NCBI GenBank assembly: GCA_036654415.1
Contig: JAVVSB010000001.1
Span: 1-64,000 of the forward strand
From: Mucinivorans sp036654415
Lineage (GTDB): Bacteria > Bacteroidota > Bacteroidia > Bacteroidales > Rikenellaceae
Length of the DNA: 64,000 nucleotides
Reading direction: 5' to 3'
Part shown: positions 34,075 through 42,864 of the stretch, piece after piece
Numbering within the stretch: the stretch's first letter is position 1
How the letters are laid out: each line of letters starts with the position of its first letter
Made by a program: the position numbers and the translations under genes
The notes under the pieces: generated by a model
What the model was told of the DNA's origin: nothing
What the model saw: the letters and a program-made list of their open reading frames with translations, nothing else
The model's database searches: none

Positions 34075-34227
34075 AAAGCTGTTTTTAATTTCTTTCCAGC
34101 ATTTTATTACCACCCTTTTTGTACTCTTTTTCAGCTGATGTTTGAGCTGTAGTCCACTACTATCTCGGCAAAAGAGCCTCAAAAATAATAGTAATAAAAT
34201 GCTGAAAACAGATTAAAAACAGCTTCT
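34075..34227 (+). repeat. Dispersed palindromic repeat, copy R2
   Basis: 153 bp between rnpB and the convergent radA. The left arm (from AAAAGCTGTTTTTAATTTC) and the right arm (to GATTAAAAACAGCTTCT) pair over almost 40 bases, through CAGCATTTTATTAC / GTAATAAAATGCTG. It lacks the segment with the ATCATCGATGA palindrome that R1 and R3 have. No coding content. Confidence 0.9.
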
Positions 34228-34266
34228 CAAGATAAAAAAGGAAAGTACACTAAAACTAACTGTTCC

Positions 34267-35634
34267 TTAAAAGAGTTTAGCGGCAAGTTCATTGACCTTG
34301 CTCACACACACAATATTTATGCCCAAGGGTGGCTTGACAATTTTGGCGTAAACTGAAATCACAATACGTTCAAATCCCAATCTAGCAGCCTCGTAAATGC
34401 GTAGCTCGGTAAAGGGAGCCGAACGAACCTCTCCAGAAAGACCAACCTCGCCCGCAAAACAGGTCTTGGAGTCGATGGCCACATCCAAAGCCGAAGAGAT
34501 AATAGCTGCCACAAGAGCTAAATCCAACCCCGTGTCCATGCTTTTGAACCCGCCAGCCAAATTTAGAAAGACATCCTTTTGACCCAATTTAAAGCCTTGA
34601 CGCTTTTCGAGCACCGCCAATAACATAGACATACGTTTATAATCATAACCCGTAGAGCTACGACCTGGAACGCTGTAAGCGGCAGGACTGACCAGAGCTT
34701 GAGTCTCGATTAGATAGGGGCGTTGTCCCTCAATGGAGGCTCCGATGGCGATACCGCTCAAGGGCTCTTCATAGTGAGAAACCAAAATCTCGGAAGGATT
34801 CTCCACCTCGCGCAAGCCATCAGAAAGCATCTCAAAAACCCCTATCTCGGAGGTGGCTCCAAAACGGTTTTTGATGCTACGCAAAATACGGTATGGCGAA
34901 TTTGTGTCGCCCTCGAACTGAAAGACCACGTCCACAATATGTTCCAACACCTTTGGACCAGCAATGGTTCCCTCTTTGGTGATGTGACCAATAATAAGCA
35001 TCGGTATACCGCTCTCCTTGGCAAATTTCAGCAACATGGCTGCACATTCTCGAATCTGAGAGACAGACCCTGGCGAACTCTCGATACGCTCACTAAAGAG
35101 GGTCTGGATGGAATCCACCACCACCATCTCAGGAGCAAGCTCAGTGGCCTGAAGAATAATATTTTCGAGAGAAGTTTCACTCAATATCAGACACTGCTCA
35201 TTGATGATACCAATGCGGTCGGCTCGAAGTTTTATCTGTTCGGGACTCTCCTCGCCACTAACATAGAGTACCCTAAAATTGGGCAACCGAAGGGCTATCT
35301 GCAAAGCCAAGGTCGACTTCCCGATACCAGGCTCACCACCCACAAGCACCATACTGCCAGGCACAAGCCCGCCACCCAACACACGGTTGAGCTCACCACT
35401 ACCAAGGTCTATTCTGTTGACCGCGGAGTGCACCACATTTTGGATGGCCACCGCTGGTGAGCTCACCCCTCGAAAGCTACTACTAAGCCCCAGGCTCTTG
35501 GCCTTGGATGGGGCTGCCGAAATAACCTCCTCGGAACAGCTGTTCCACTGCCCGCACACTGTGCAACGCCCAAACCACTGCGGAGACTCGGCTCCACAAG
35601 AGTTGCAGAAAAACGCTTTTTTTACTTTTGCCAT
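34267..35634 (-). CDS. radA: DNA repair protein RadA
   Basis: RecA-like helicase that drives branch migration in homologous recombination. The 455-residue product has the N-terminal C4 zinc finger (CNSCGAESPQWFGRCTVCGQW), the ATPase with Walker A GGEPGIGKST and Walker B MVVVDSIQT, the RadA-specific KNRFGATSEIGVF, and the Lon-protease-like C-terminal domain (from about 285) with GYDYKRMSMLLAVLEKR and FLNLAGGFKSMDTGLDLA. Start ATG 35634. It is divergent from tyrS with overlapping promoters. Confidence 0.97.
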   Translation of the reverse strand: MAKVKKAFFCNSCGAESPQWFGRCTVCGQWNSCSEEVISAAPSKAKSLGLSSSFRGVSSPAVAIQNVVHSAVNRIDLGSGELNRVLGGGLVPGSMVLVGGEPGIGKSTLALQIALRLPNFRVLYVSGEESPEQIKLRADRIGIINEQCLILSETSLENIILQATELAPEMVVVDSIQTLFSERIESSPGSVSQIRECAAMLLKFAKESGIPMLIIGHITKEGTIAGPKVLEHIVDVVFQFEGDTNSPYRILRSIKNRFGATSEIGVFEMLSDGLREVENPSEILVSHYEEPLSGIAIGASIEGQRPYLIETQALVSPAAYSVPGRSSTGYDYKRMSMLLAVLEKRQGFKLGQKDVFLNLAGGFKSMDTGLDLALVAAIISSALDVAIDSKTCFAGEVGLSGEVRSAPFTELRIYEAARLGFERIVISVYAKIVKPPLGINIVCVSKVNELAAKLF

Positions 35635-35642
35635 TTTTTGTA

Positions 35643-35662
35643 TACCTTTGTGGACAAAAATA
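35643..35662. promoter_or_regulatory. Face-to-face -7 boxes: tyrS (+) and radA (-)
   Basis: TACCTTTG (35643-35650, plus) serves tyrS and TATTTTTG (minus, plus 35655-35662) serves radA. Four bases separate them, and each transcript starts inside or beyond the other box, so the two promoters probably exclude each other. Confidence 0.6.
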
Positions 35663-35672
35663 CGAAAAAAAT

Positions 35673-36962
35673 ATGGATTTTATAGAAGAACTATCATGGA
35701 GAGGCATGATTCAGGACGTAACACCTGGGCTCAAAGAACAACTTGCAAAAGAGATGACAACGGCCTATGTAGGTATTGACCCTACGGCCGACTCACTTCA
35801 TATAGGCCACCTGGTGAGCGTGATGATGCTACGCCACCTGCAGCGTGCAGGCCATCGTCCAGTGGTGTTGGTGGGCGGAGCCACAGGGATGATTGGCGAC
35901 CCTTCGGGAAAATCTCTGGAGCGCAACCTTCTAGACGAAAAGACGCTACGACACAATCAGGATGCTATCAAAAAGCAACTATCCTCGCTTATCGACTTCG
36001 ATAGCTCAGCCAACAACGCAGCGCTGATGGTCAACAACTATGACTGGATGAAGGAGTTTACATTTTTGGATTTTATACGTGATATTGGCAAGCACATCAC
36101 TGTGAACTATATGATGGCTAAGGATTCGGTCAAGAAACGTTTCTCGGGCGAGGGCGACGGCATGTCCTTCACCGAATTCACATACCAGTTAGTGCAAGGC
36201 TTTGACTACCTACACCTTTACCAAGAGGTGGGGTGTAGGTTGCAGATGGGAGGGTCCGACCAATGGGGTAACATCACCACTGGTACCGAACTCATACGCC
36301 GCAAACTATCGGGTGAGGCGTGGGGGTTGACCTGTCCGCTGATTAAGAAAGCCGATGGGACAAAGTTCGGTAAGACCGAAACGGGTAATATTTGGCTCTC
36401 GGCCGAGTACACCTCACCTTATAAGTTCTACCAGTTTTGGCTTGGGACCTCGGACCAAGATGCCGAACGATATATCAAAATTTTTACATTCCTGGACAAA
36501 CTGGAGATTGAGCAACTGATAGATGAGCATCGTGCGAATCCTCATTTGCGTCTGCTACAAAAACGTTTAGCCGAGCAGATTACCCTGGCCATTCACGGCC
36601 AACAGCAGCTGGACAAGGCCATCGCTGCCAGCGAGATACTCTTTGGCGGCAATGCAGCTCAGGGGCTGCGAATGGTGGACGAGGCTACTATTTTGGAGGT
36701 TTTTGAAGGGGTGCCACAATTCAATATCTCGCGCGCCGAGCTTCAAACTGGAGTTCCATTCTCTGTCTTATGTACCGAAAAAGCTGCCATTTTTGCAAGC
36801 CGTGGAGAGCTACGCCGACTTATTCAAGGTGGCGGGATTTCGCTTTGCGGACAAAAAATAACCGACATGGAACAGAACATAAACTCAGAGGATTTGATTT
36901 CAGAGAGATTCCTACTGGTGCAAAAAGGTAAAAAAAGCTATAATTTGATTATTGTGTCGTAA
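35673..36962 (+). CDS. tyrS: Tyrosyl-tRNA synthetase
   Basis: Class I aminoacyl-tRNA synthetase. The 429-residue product has YVGIDPTADSLHIGHLV (HIGH motif), GGATGMIGDPSGKS, the tyrosine-recognising YQLVQGFDYLHLYQEVGCRLQMGGSDQWGNI, and KFGKTE as the KMSKS-type loop. A C-terminal S4-like RNA-binding domain follows (from about 350). The ATG at 35673 is chosen: it lies about 15 bases after the predicted transcription start, whereas the longer reading from 35628 crosses the promoter. Single gene with its own terminator. Confidence 0.97.
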   Translation: MDFIEELSWRGMIQDVTPGLKEQLAKEMTTAYVGIDPTADSLHIGHLVSVMMLRHLQRAGHRPVVLVGGATGMIGDPSGKSLERNLLDEKTLRHNQDAIKKQLSSLIDFDSSANNAALMVNNYDWMKEFTFLDFIRDIGKHITVNYMMAKDSVKKRFSGEGDGMSFTEFTYQLVQGFDYLHLYQEVGCRLQMGGSDQWGNITTGTELIRRKLSGEAWGLTCPLIKKADGTKFGKTETGNIWLSAEYTSPYKFYQFWLGTSDQDAERYIKIFTFLDKLEIEQLIDEHRANPHLRLLQKRLAEQITLAIHGQQQLDKAIAASEILFGGNAAQGLRMVDEATILEVFEGVPQFNISRAELQTGVPFSVLCTEKAAIFASRGELRRLIQGGGISLCGQKITDMEQNINSEDLISERFLLVQKGKKSYNLIIVS

Positions 36963-36996
36963 AAATTTTAAACACATTCTATCAACTTGACGTAAG

Positions 36997-37032
36997 AACG
37001 GCTAATCTTCTTTTGTTAGATTAGCCGTTTTT
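36997..37032 (+). terminator. Terminator after tyrS
   Basis: Arms AACGGCTAATCT (36997-37008) and AGATTAGCCGTT (37018-37029), then TTTTTT. Typical rho-independent terminator. Confidence 0.85.
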
Positions 37033-37169
37033 TATGTATAATTTCTAGAAATCATATCTTTCCGTGGCGAACTAGATTATAAATTCAGGGTTTGCTTGAA
37101 GTAAATGCAGACTTTAGAAACGAATCCGACGAAGGGAAACGAAGGGAAAGTCGATTTTTAAAAGCAACC

Positions 37170-38033
37170 TTACCTCTTACGGCCCTGGGCTCGGTACTTG
37201 GCAAAGGCGGAGGTAGATTTTTTGTCCCCCTTAATGGGCCGTTCACCGATAGACTCGGAGCCCACAACCTTGACTTTACGCATCGAACGCGGAGCTTCGA
37301 CCACTGAGGCCTGCTCTCCGCCCTCAGAGTTTTCAACCATCTCCATCATCCGCTGTACCTCCTCAGGTGCCAATTCGCGCCACTGCCCCGTGGCCAACCC
37401 CTTGAGTGAGATATTCATCATCCGCACCCGCTCCAACTTATCAACATGATAGTGCAACATCATACACATACGGCGAATTTGACGGTTAAGCCCCTGCACC
37501 AACAAGATACGAAAACGCTTCTCATCCTCGCGAAAGACTTTGCAGGGTAAAGTACGAACCCCATCGTCGAGTCGCACTCCTGAGGCCATACGTTCGATAA
37601 ACTCCTCGGTGATGGCTCTATCCACCGTAACCACATACTCTTTTTGGTGAGCATTACCAGCACGCAAAATCTTATTGACTATGTCGCCATCGTTGGTTAG
37701 CAGAATTAGCCCCTGAGAAAGCTTATCGAGCCGCCCGATGGGAAAAATACGCTCGCGATGTTTCACATAACTCACTATATTTGTTGGATCACTCAGATTG
37801 GTGGTAGAGGTGATACCAACAGGTTTATTAAGAGCAATATAGATTCTTTTCTTGGCCTTAAGCCCCCCCTTGATGGACTCACCATCAACATCCACACGGT
37901 CGGTCTGGCCGACCATATCCCCAATAATGGCATCACGACCATTAATGGTCACGCGCCCCTGCTGAATAAAGGTGTCAGCCTCGCGACGCGAGCAGTAGCC
38001 CGAATCAGCAATATATTTGTTCAAACGTATCAT
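37170..38033 (-). CDS. RluF-like 23S rRNA pseudouridine synthase
   Basis: Isomerises uridine to pseudouridine in 23S rRNA (RluF/RsuA-RluB-E-F branch). The 287-residue product has an N-terminal S4 domain (MIRLNKYIADSGYCSRREADTFIQQGRVTING), then the catalytic core with D103 in IGRLDKLSQGLILLTNDG, GNAHQKEYVVTV, and GLNRQIRRMCMMLHYHVDKLERVRMMNISL. The LTN and RQIRRM elements favour RluF. A basic C-terminal tail of about 45 residues (SMRKVKVV ... FAKYRAQGRKR) is not part of the core. The ATG at 38033 is only five bases from the end of its -7 box, so the mRNA is nearly leaderless. Confidence 0.9.
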   Translation of the reverse strand: MIRLNKYIADSGYCSRREADTFIQQGRVTINGRDAIIGDMVGQTDRVDVDGESIKGGLKAKKRIYIALNKPVGITSTTNLSDPTNIVSYVKHRERIFPIGRLDKLSQGLILLTNDGDIVNKILRAGNAHQKEYVVTVDRAITEEFIERMASGVRLDDGVRTLPCKVFREDEKRFRILLVQGLNRQIRRMCMMLHYHVDKLERVRMMNISLKGLATGQWRELAPEEVQRMMEMVENSEGGEQASVVEAPRSMRKVKVVGSESIGERPIKGDKKSTSAFAKYRAQGRKR

Positions 38034-38038
38034 GGCTG

Positions 38039-38064
38039 CAAATGTACGAATTTTATTATCTTTG
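38039..38064. promoter_or_regulatory. Divergent -7 boxes: rluF-like (-) and metG (+)
   Basis: TACATTTG on the minus strand (plus 38039-38046) serves the rluF-like gene; TATCTTTG on the plus strand (38057-38064) serves metG. Ten bases separate the boxes, back to back. Confidence 0.65.
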
Positions 38065-38089
38065 CACGTTATTAGATTACTTAATTATT

Positions 38090-40126
38090 ATGAAAAATTT
38101 TAAACGCTACCTGGTTACCTCGGCTCTACCCTACGCCAATGGCCCTGTACATATCGGCCACTTGGCTGGAGTATATATCCCCTCTGACATCTACACACGC
38201 TATCTGCGCTTGCGTGGCAGGGATGTGATTCACGTCTGCGGCTCAGATGAGCATGGCGTGCCAATCACCATCAAGGCCAAAAAAGAGGGGGTGACACCTC
38301 AACAGGTGGTTGACCGCTACAACGCCATAATCAAGGAGAGTTTCCGCCGCTTTGGTATCAGTTTCGATATCTATTCGCGCACCAGCTCGCCAACTCACCA
38401 CCAGACAGCCTCCGACTTTTTTCGCAAACTATACAACGAAGGGCAATTTATAGAACAGACCACAGAACAATATTTTGACCCCGAGGCCAACCAATTTCTC
38501 GCCGACCGCTACATCACTGGCACCTGCCCTAAGTGCGGAGCCGAGGGAGCCTATGGCGACCAATGTGAAAAGTGTGGCTCGACACTAAGCCCAACCGAAC
38601 TTATCAACCCACGCTCAGCCATTAGCGGAGCTCAGCCAATACTAAAACAGACAAAACATTGGTTCCTGCCGCTGGACAAACACGAGGATTTCTTGCGTAA
38701 CTGGATTTTGGAGCAACACAAAGAGTGGAAACCAAACGTATACGGGCAATGTAAAAGTTGGCTCGATGGAGGTCTCATGCCACGGGCCGTCTCACGAGAC
38801 CTAGATTGGGGAATCCCAGTACCAGTGGATGGGGCTCAGGGTAAAGTGCTCTATGTGTGGTTTGATGCCCCCATTGGATATATATCGGCAACCAAAGATT
38901 TAACGAAGGATTGGGAAAAATACTGGAAATCAGAGGACACTAAGATGGTACACTTTATAGGCAAGGACAATATAGTCTTTCACTGTATAGTTTTCCCTGC
39001 CATGTTGCGCGCCCACGGAGGATATAACCTGCCAGAAAATGTACCAGCCAACGAGTTTTTGAACCTTGAGGGACAGAAAATTTCCACCTCACGCAACTGG
39101 GCTGTATGGTTGCACGAATACCTGGATGAGTTCCCTGGCAAAGAGGATGTATTGCGCTATGTGCTATGCGCCAATGCCCCCGAGACCAAGGATAACGACT
39201 TCACATGGCGTGACTTCCAGGCGCGTAACAACTCGGAACTGGTGGCTATCTTTGGTAACTTTGTCAACCGAGCACTGGTGTTGACTCAAAAATATTTCAA
39301 CAACCAAGTCCCCAAGCGTGGCCCACTGACAGACTTCGACAAACAGACCATGGAACAGGTGGTGGCTTTAAAAACAGAGATAGAGCAAAATATCGAGAAC
39401 TACAAATTCCGAGAGGCACTACGCGAGATGATGAATCTGGCACGGGTAGGTAACAAATACCTAGCCGACACCGAGCCATGGAAAGTGGCCAAAACCGACA
39501 TGGAACGCACAGCAACAATACTCAATATAGCCCTACAAATAACGGCTAATCTGGCCATTGCCTGCGAGCCATTCATGCCCTTTACAAGCGATAAATTACT
39601 CATGATGCTCGCCAAGGAGCCCTTCGGCTGGGAACAGTTGGGGAGTTTTGACATACTAGAAACAGCACATACCTTAGGTAAGGCACAACTACTCTTTGAC
39701 AAAATAGAAGACGAGGCTATTGAGGCTCAACTACTAAAGTTGGAGGCTGCCAAGAGTGCCAACGCTGAGGCCACGGTGGAGATAAAAGCTCAACAAGAGG
39801 AGATTCAATTCGATGATTTTACACGTATGGATATTCGCGTGTCAACCGTAGTGGAGGCCAGTAAAGTGGCTGGAACAAAGAAACTATTGAAACTAACCAT
39901 CGACACAGGTATCGACAAACGCACAATAGTGTCGGGCATTGCCGAACACTTCACACCCGAAGAGCTTGTCGGACGACAGGTGCTCTGTCTGGTAAACTTG
40001 GCTCCTCGAACACTCAAAGGAATTGAAAGCAAAGGGATGATACTTATGGCCACAGACCCCATATCGGGAACGCTACAACTACTAGGCCCAGAGAAGAGCT
40101 GTCCAGCAGGAAGCCAGGTGCAGTAA
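38090..40126 (+). CDS. metG: Methionyl-tRNA synthetase
   Basis: Class I synthetase charging tRNA-Met. The 678-residue product has YANGPVHIGHLAGVYIPSD (HIGH motif), the zinc knuckles CPKCGAEGAYGDQCEKCG, the KMSKS-type KISTSRN, and an anticodon-binding helical domain (about 390-540). The C-terminal part (from about 570) is a tRNA-binding domain of the Trbp111/EMAP type: FDDFTRMDIRVSTVVEASKV and GIDKRTIVSGIAEHF. I chose the ATG at 38090 because the -7 box lies inside the longer reading from 38042 and MKNFKRYLVTSALPYANG is the family start. Confidence 0.97.
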   Translation: MKNFKRYLVTSALPYANGPVHIGHLAGVYIPSDIYTRYLRLRGRDVIHVCGSDEHGVPITIKAKKEGVTPQQVVDRYNAIIKESFRRFGISFDIYSRTSSPTHHQTASDFFRKLYNEGQFIEQTTEQYFDPEANQFLADRYITGTCPKCGAEGAYGDQCEKCGSTLSPTELINPRSAISGAQPILKQTKHWFLPLDKHEDFLRNWILEQHKEWKPNVYGQCKSWLDGGLMPRAVSRDLDWGIPVPVDGAQGKVLYVWFDAPIGYISATKDLTKDWEKYWKSEDTKMVHFIGKDNIVFHCIVFPAMLRAHGGYNLPENVPANEFLNLEGQKISTSRNWAVWLHEYLDEFPGKEDVLRYVLCANAPETKDNDFTWRDFQARNNSELVAIFGNFVNRALVLTQKYFNNQVPKRGPLTDFDKQTMEQVVALKTEIEQNIENYKFREALREMMNLARVGNKYLADTEPWKVAKTDMERTATILNIALQITANLAIACEPFMPFTSDKLLMMLAKEPFGWEQLGSFDILETAHTLGKAQLLFDKIEDEAIEAQLLKLEAAKSANAEATVEIKAQQEEIQFDDFTRMDIRVSTVVEASKVAGTKKLLKLTIDTGIDKRTIVSGIAEHFTPEELVGRQVLCLVNLAPRTLKGIESKGMILMATDPISGTLQLLGPEKSCPAGSQVQ

Positions 40127-40151
40127 AAACTATTCTTGAATAGCAAACAAC

Positions 40152-40196
40152 ATTAGGGAGTGAAACTTATTGAATAAGTTCCACTCCCTAATTATT
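40152..40196. terminator. Bidirectional terminator between metG and greA
   Basis: Twenty-base arms 40152-40171 and 40173-40192 (ATTAGGGAGTG / CACTCCCTAAT, one mismatch), then ATTATTTG. Lies between the convergent genes metG and greA. Confidence 0.8.
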
Positions 40197-40220
40197 TGTA
40201 GGACTATCTTTAAAAAGTGG

Positions 40221-40691
40221 CTAGATGGAGACCTCCATAACCTCGATTTTCATAATACCCGAAGGGACCTTTACATTCACCACATCACCACGCTTTTTGC
40301 CCAATAAGGCACGCGCAATGGGAGTACTAATTGACAATTTACCAGCCTTTAAATCGGCCTCATTCTCCGAGACAAGTACATACTCCATGATTTTGCCCAA
40401 GGCGCAATTCTTGATGGTTACGCGGTTGAGTATCTGGATGGTTTCGGTATCCAACTTGCTTGAGTCGATTATCCTGGAGGTGGAGACAATATGTTCCATC
40501 TTGGCAATACGCATTTCAAGCAACCCTTGAGCCTCTTTAGCCGCATCATATTCAGCGTTTTCAGACAAGTCACCCTTGTCGCGAGCCTCGCCAATCTGAG
40601 CCGAAATAACTGGCCGTTGTGCGCGCAAGTTATCCAGTTCCTCCTGAATTTTTTGCAGCCCCTCTTTTGTGATGTGATTAATTGTTGCCAT
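40221..40691 (-). CDS. greA: Transcription elongation factor GreA
   Basis: Binds RNA polymerase in the secondary channel and rescues backtracked complexes by transcript cleavage. The 156-residue product has the N-terminal coiled coil (about 1-75) with the acidic tip DKGDLSENAEYDAAKEAQ, and the C-terminal FKBP-like domain (VLVSENEADLKAGKLSISTPIARALLGKKRGDVVNVKVPSG). Length and motifs are typical. The predicted leader holds a terminator hairpin (40729-40757), suggesting control by attenuation. Confidence 0.95.
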   Translation of the reverse strand: MATINHITKEGLQKIQEELDNLRAQRPVISAQIGEARDKGDLSENAEYDAAKEAQGLLEMRIAKMEHIVSTSRIIDSSKLDTETIQILNRVTIKNCALGKIMEYVLVSENEADLKAGKLSISTPIARALLGKKRGDVVNVKVPSGIMKIEVMEVSI

Positions 40692-40728
40692 GTGTCTGTG
40701 TGATATTTAAATTGTACAAAAAAGAAAG

Positions 40729-40757
40729 AGCCCCGCTAAAAATATAGTTAGCGGGAT
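40729..40757 (-). promoter_or_regulatory. Terminator-like hairpin in the greA leader
   Basis: On the minus strand, CCCGCTAA (plus 40748-40755) pairs with TTAGCGGG (plus 40731-40738) and is followed by a U-rich tract (TCTTTCTTTTTTG, to about 40717). It lies about 12 bases after the predicted greA transcription start and 38 bases before the ATG. No gene upstream on this strand needs a terminator, so it probably acts as an attenuator of greA. Confidence 0.6.
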
Positions 40758-40775
40758 TCTTCCATTAGTTTCCAA

Positions 40776-40807
40776 CAAAGGTAATAATAATAATTCTAAT
40801 AACCAAA
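40776..40807 (-). promoter_or_regulatory. Promoter of greA
   Basis: Minus-strand TACCTTTG (plus 40776-40783) with TTTG (plus 40804-40807) 20 bases upstream: both elements of the Bacteroidota consensus with ideal spacing. Predicted start near 40769. Confidence 0.75.
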
Positions 40808-40831
40808 GGATAAAATACAGTAAAAATTTGT

Positions 40832-40839
40832 TAACTTTG
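40832..40839 (+). promoter_or_regulatory. -7 box of the yigZ-pyrBI-uvrA unit
   Basis: TAACTTTG is a perfect TAnnTTTG box only five bases before the TTG start codon of yigZ (40845). Transcripts from it would be nearly leaderless. Confidence 0.6.
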
Positions 40840-40844
40840 CTCGG

Positions 40845-41453
40845 TTGAATATTCTCCTCACAGAAGACACCTTCCTCACCATCAGTGCTCCATGCACGGG
40901 GGCTTTCCGCGAAAAGGGGAGTCGTTTTTTGGCTTTTGCCTATCCAGTGCAGTCGACCGACCATATTGAGCGCATTATTGATGAACTTAAAACACAGTAT
41001 TTCGATGCCCGCCACCACTGTTGGGCTTACAGACTTGGCCCCCAAGGAGAGCACTACCGAACCAACGATGACGGAGAGCCTACATATACGGCTGGTAAAC
41101 CTATCTTGGGACAACTACTAAGCCGCTCATTGACCAATATTTTAGTGGTCGTGGTCCGCTATTTTGGAGGCACAAAACTCGGAGTTCCAGGACTTATAGA
41201 GGCCTACCGTTGCGCCACACGCCAGGCACTTGACCAGGCTATGGTGGTGGAGAAAACCATAGAGCAAATTATCTGTCTCACCTTCGAGTTCGCCTCCATA
41301 AACTCAGTGATGCGTATAATCAAACAGTACAGCCCAACCATAGTGGAGCAAAATTTTGACAACCAATGCAGTATGAAGCTATCAATCCGATGCTCACAAC
41401 ACCAAGAGTTACAAAATAAATTATCAGCGATAGAAACCGTTTCGCTACTATAA
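40845..41453 (+). CDS. YigZ/IMPACT-family protein
   Basis: UPF0029/IMPACT family, related to regulators of the Gcn2 kinase in eukaryotes; the bacterial role is not settled. The 202-residue product has the FREKGSRFLAFAYPV entry, the diagnostic DARHHCWAYRLG and TNDDGEPTYTAGKPIL, and VVVVRYFGGTKLGVPGLIEAYRCATRQAL, followed by a small C-terminal ferredoxin-like domain. The start is a TTG at 40845, five bases after the -7 box; no ATG precedes the conserved region. It is the first gene of a long plus-strand series; pyrB follows after 13 bp. Confidence 0.88.
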   Translation: MNILLTEDTFLTISAPCTGAFREKGSRFLAFAYPVQSTDHIERIIDELKTQYFDARHHCWAYRLGPQGEHYRTNDDGEPTYTAGKPILGQLLSRSLTNILVVVVRYFGGTKLGVPGLIEAYRCATRQALDQAMVVEKTIEQIICLTFEFASINSVMRIIKQYSPTIVEQNFDNQCSMKLSIRCSQHQELQNKLSAIETVSLL

Positions 41454-41466
41454 TAATGAGAAAATT

Positions 41467-42384
41467 ATGAAAAAAAGTTTAGTTTCAATCTCCGATTTCT
41501 CTAAAGATGAGATTCTACGCATCATGGAGATGGCCGCACAATTCGAGGCTAACCCTTCGCAACGGACCTTGTATGGTAAAATCGTGGCCTCTCTGTTTTT
41601 TGAACCCTCGACCCGCACACGCCTGAGCTTCGAGAGCGCAATAAACCGATTAGGGGGGCGTGTAATCGGTTTTTCGGACTCCTCGGCCACCAGTGTGAGC
41701 AAAGGCGAAACATTACATGACACCATACGTGTAATATCGAACTACTGCGACATGATAGTAATGCGCCACCCTATTGAGGGGGCGGCACGCTACGCTTCGA
41801 CAGTGGCCACAGTGCCAGTGGTCAACGCAGGCGACGGAGCCAACCAACACCCCTCGCAAACGCTGTTGGACCTATACTCAATAATGAAAACACAAGGACG
41901 ATTGGATGACATAAACATAATGATGGTGGGTGACTTGAAATATGGACGCACGGTGCACTCACTGCTTGAAGCACTTTCGCATTTCAAGGCCCGTTTTACA
42001 TTCGTATCGCCACCCGAGCTCCAAATGCCATCAGAGTACAAAATGTTTCTCTACGAAAAAGGGATTCCGTACTACGAAACAACCGATATTATGGAACGTA
42101 TGAACGATGCAGACATTATATATATGACAAGAGTACAGCGCGAACGTTTCTCGGATGCCATGGAATATGAACGTGTTAAAAACGCCTATATCTTAAAGAA
42201 CAGCATGTTGGGCGAGACACGCGATAATATGCGTATACTTCACCCGCTACCCAGAGTTAACGAAATTGATTACGATGTGGACAACAACCCAAAGGCCTAC
42301 TACTTTCAACAGACCCAAAATGGGGTCTACACTCGTATGGCCATATTGAGTTACCTCTTTGAACAAAACCAATCCGAAAAATGA
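41467..42384 (+). CDS. pyrB: Aspartate carbamoyltransferase catalytic subunit
   Basis: Joins carbamoyl phosphate and aspartate, first committed step of pyrimidine synthesis. The 305-residue product has FFEPSTRTRLSFESA (carbamoyl-phosphate site), KGETLHDTIRVIS, MRHPIEGAAR, the HPSQTLLDLYS block, GDLKYGRTVHSLLEAL, and HPLPRVNEI. It overlaps pyrI by four bases (ATGA), so the ATCase is the dodecameric regulated type. The start at 41467 lies 13 bp after yigZ. Confidence 0.97.
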   Translation: MKKSLVSISDFSKDEILRIMEMAAQFEANPSQRTLYGKIVASLFFEPSTRTRLSFESAINRLGGRVIGFSDSSATSVSKGETLHDTIRVISNYCDMIVMRHPIEGAARYASTVATVPVVNAGDGANQHPSQTLLDLYSIMKTQGRLDDINIMMVGDLKYGRTVHSLLEALSHFKARFTFVSPPELQMPSEYKMFLYEKGIPYYETTDIMERMNDADIIYMTRVQRERFSDAMEYERVKNAYILKNSMLGETRDNMRILHPLPRVNEIDYDVDNNPKAYYFQQTQNGVYTRMAILSYLFEQNQSEK

Positions 42385-42857
42385 AAACACTAGACATACA
42401 AAACACCTTTATGGAGGTGAGCGCAATAGAAAACGGAACAGCAATAGACCACCTACCACCTTCCAGTTTGTTTAAAGTTATCCGACTGCTAAAACTGGAG
42501 AATGTGCCCAACCAAATTACATTCGGCACCAATTTAGATAGCAAACGAATGGGTAAAAAGGCTATCATAAAAATCACCGACAAGTATTGCGAAGACAACG
42601 AAATAAACTACTTGGCACTAGTGGCTCCAAAGGCTAGAATCAGTATCATAAAAAACTACGAGGTGGTAGAAAAACGACTCATTGAAGCTCCCGAAAGTGT
42701 GGAGGGGATTGTGCGTTGCGCCAACCCGATGTGCATTACCAACCACGAACCAATACCTACATCTTTTGCGGTTTTACAGGGCCAAGGAGAGTTAATGTTG
42801 CGCTGCCGCTACTGTGAAAAAATTACTCACCAGGAGCAAATCGAGATTATAAAATAA
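42381..42857 (+). CDS. pyrI: Aspartate carbamoyltransferase regulatory subunit
   Basis: Binds ATP/CTP and zinc and confers allosteric control on PyrB. The 158-residue product has the N-terminal nucleotide-binding domain with TAIDHLPPSSLFKVIRLL and GTNLDSKRMGKKAIIKI, and a C-terminal zinc domain with the four cysteines in CANPMCITNHE and CRYCEKI. The start codon overlaps the pyrB stop. UvrA follows after 7 bp. Confidence 0.96.
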   Translation: MKTLDIQNTFMEVSAIENGTAIDHLPPSSLFKVIRLLKLENVPNQITFGTNLDSKRMGKKAIIKITDKYCEDNEINYLALVAPKARISIIKNYEVVEKRLIEAPESVEGIVRCANPMCITNHEPIPTSFAVLQGQGELMLRCRYCEKITHQEQIEIIK

Positions 42858-42864
42858 ATTAGAA

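Noticed and set aside
34723..35460. 245-codon plus-strand reading inside radA
   Set aside because: Shadow of radA; composition unlike a real protein.
40707..41114. 135-codon minus-strand reading upstream of greA
   Set aside because: Overlaps yigZ antisense and the greA promoter; no motif. It does not explain the hairpin at 40729-40757.
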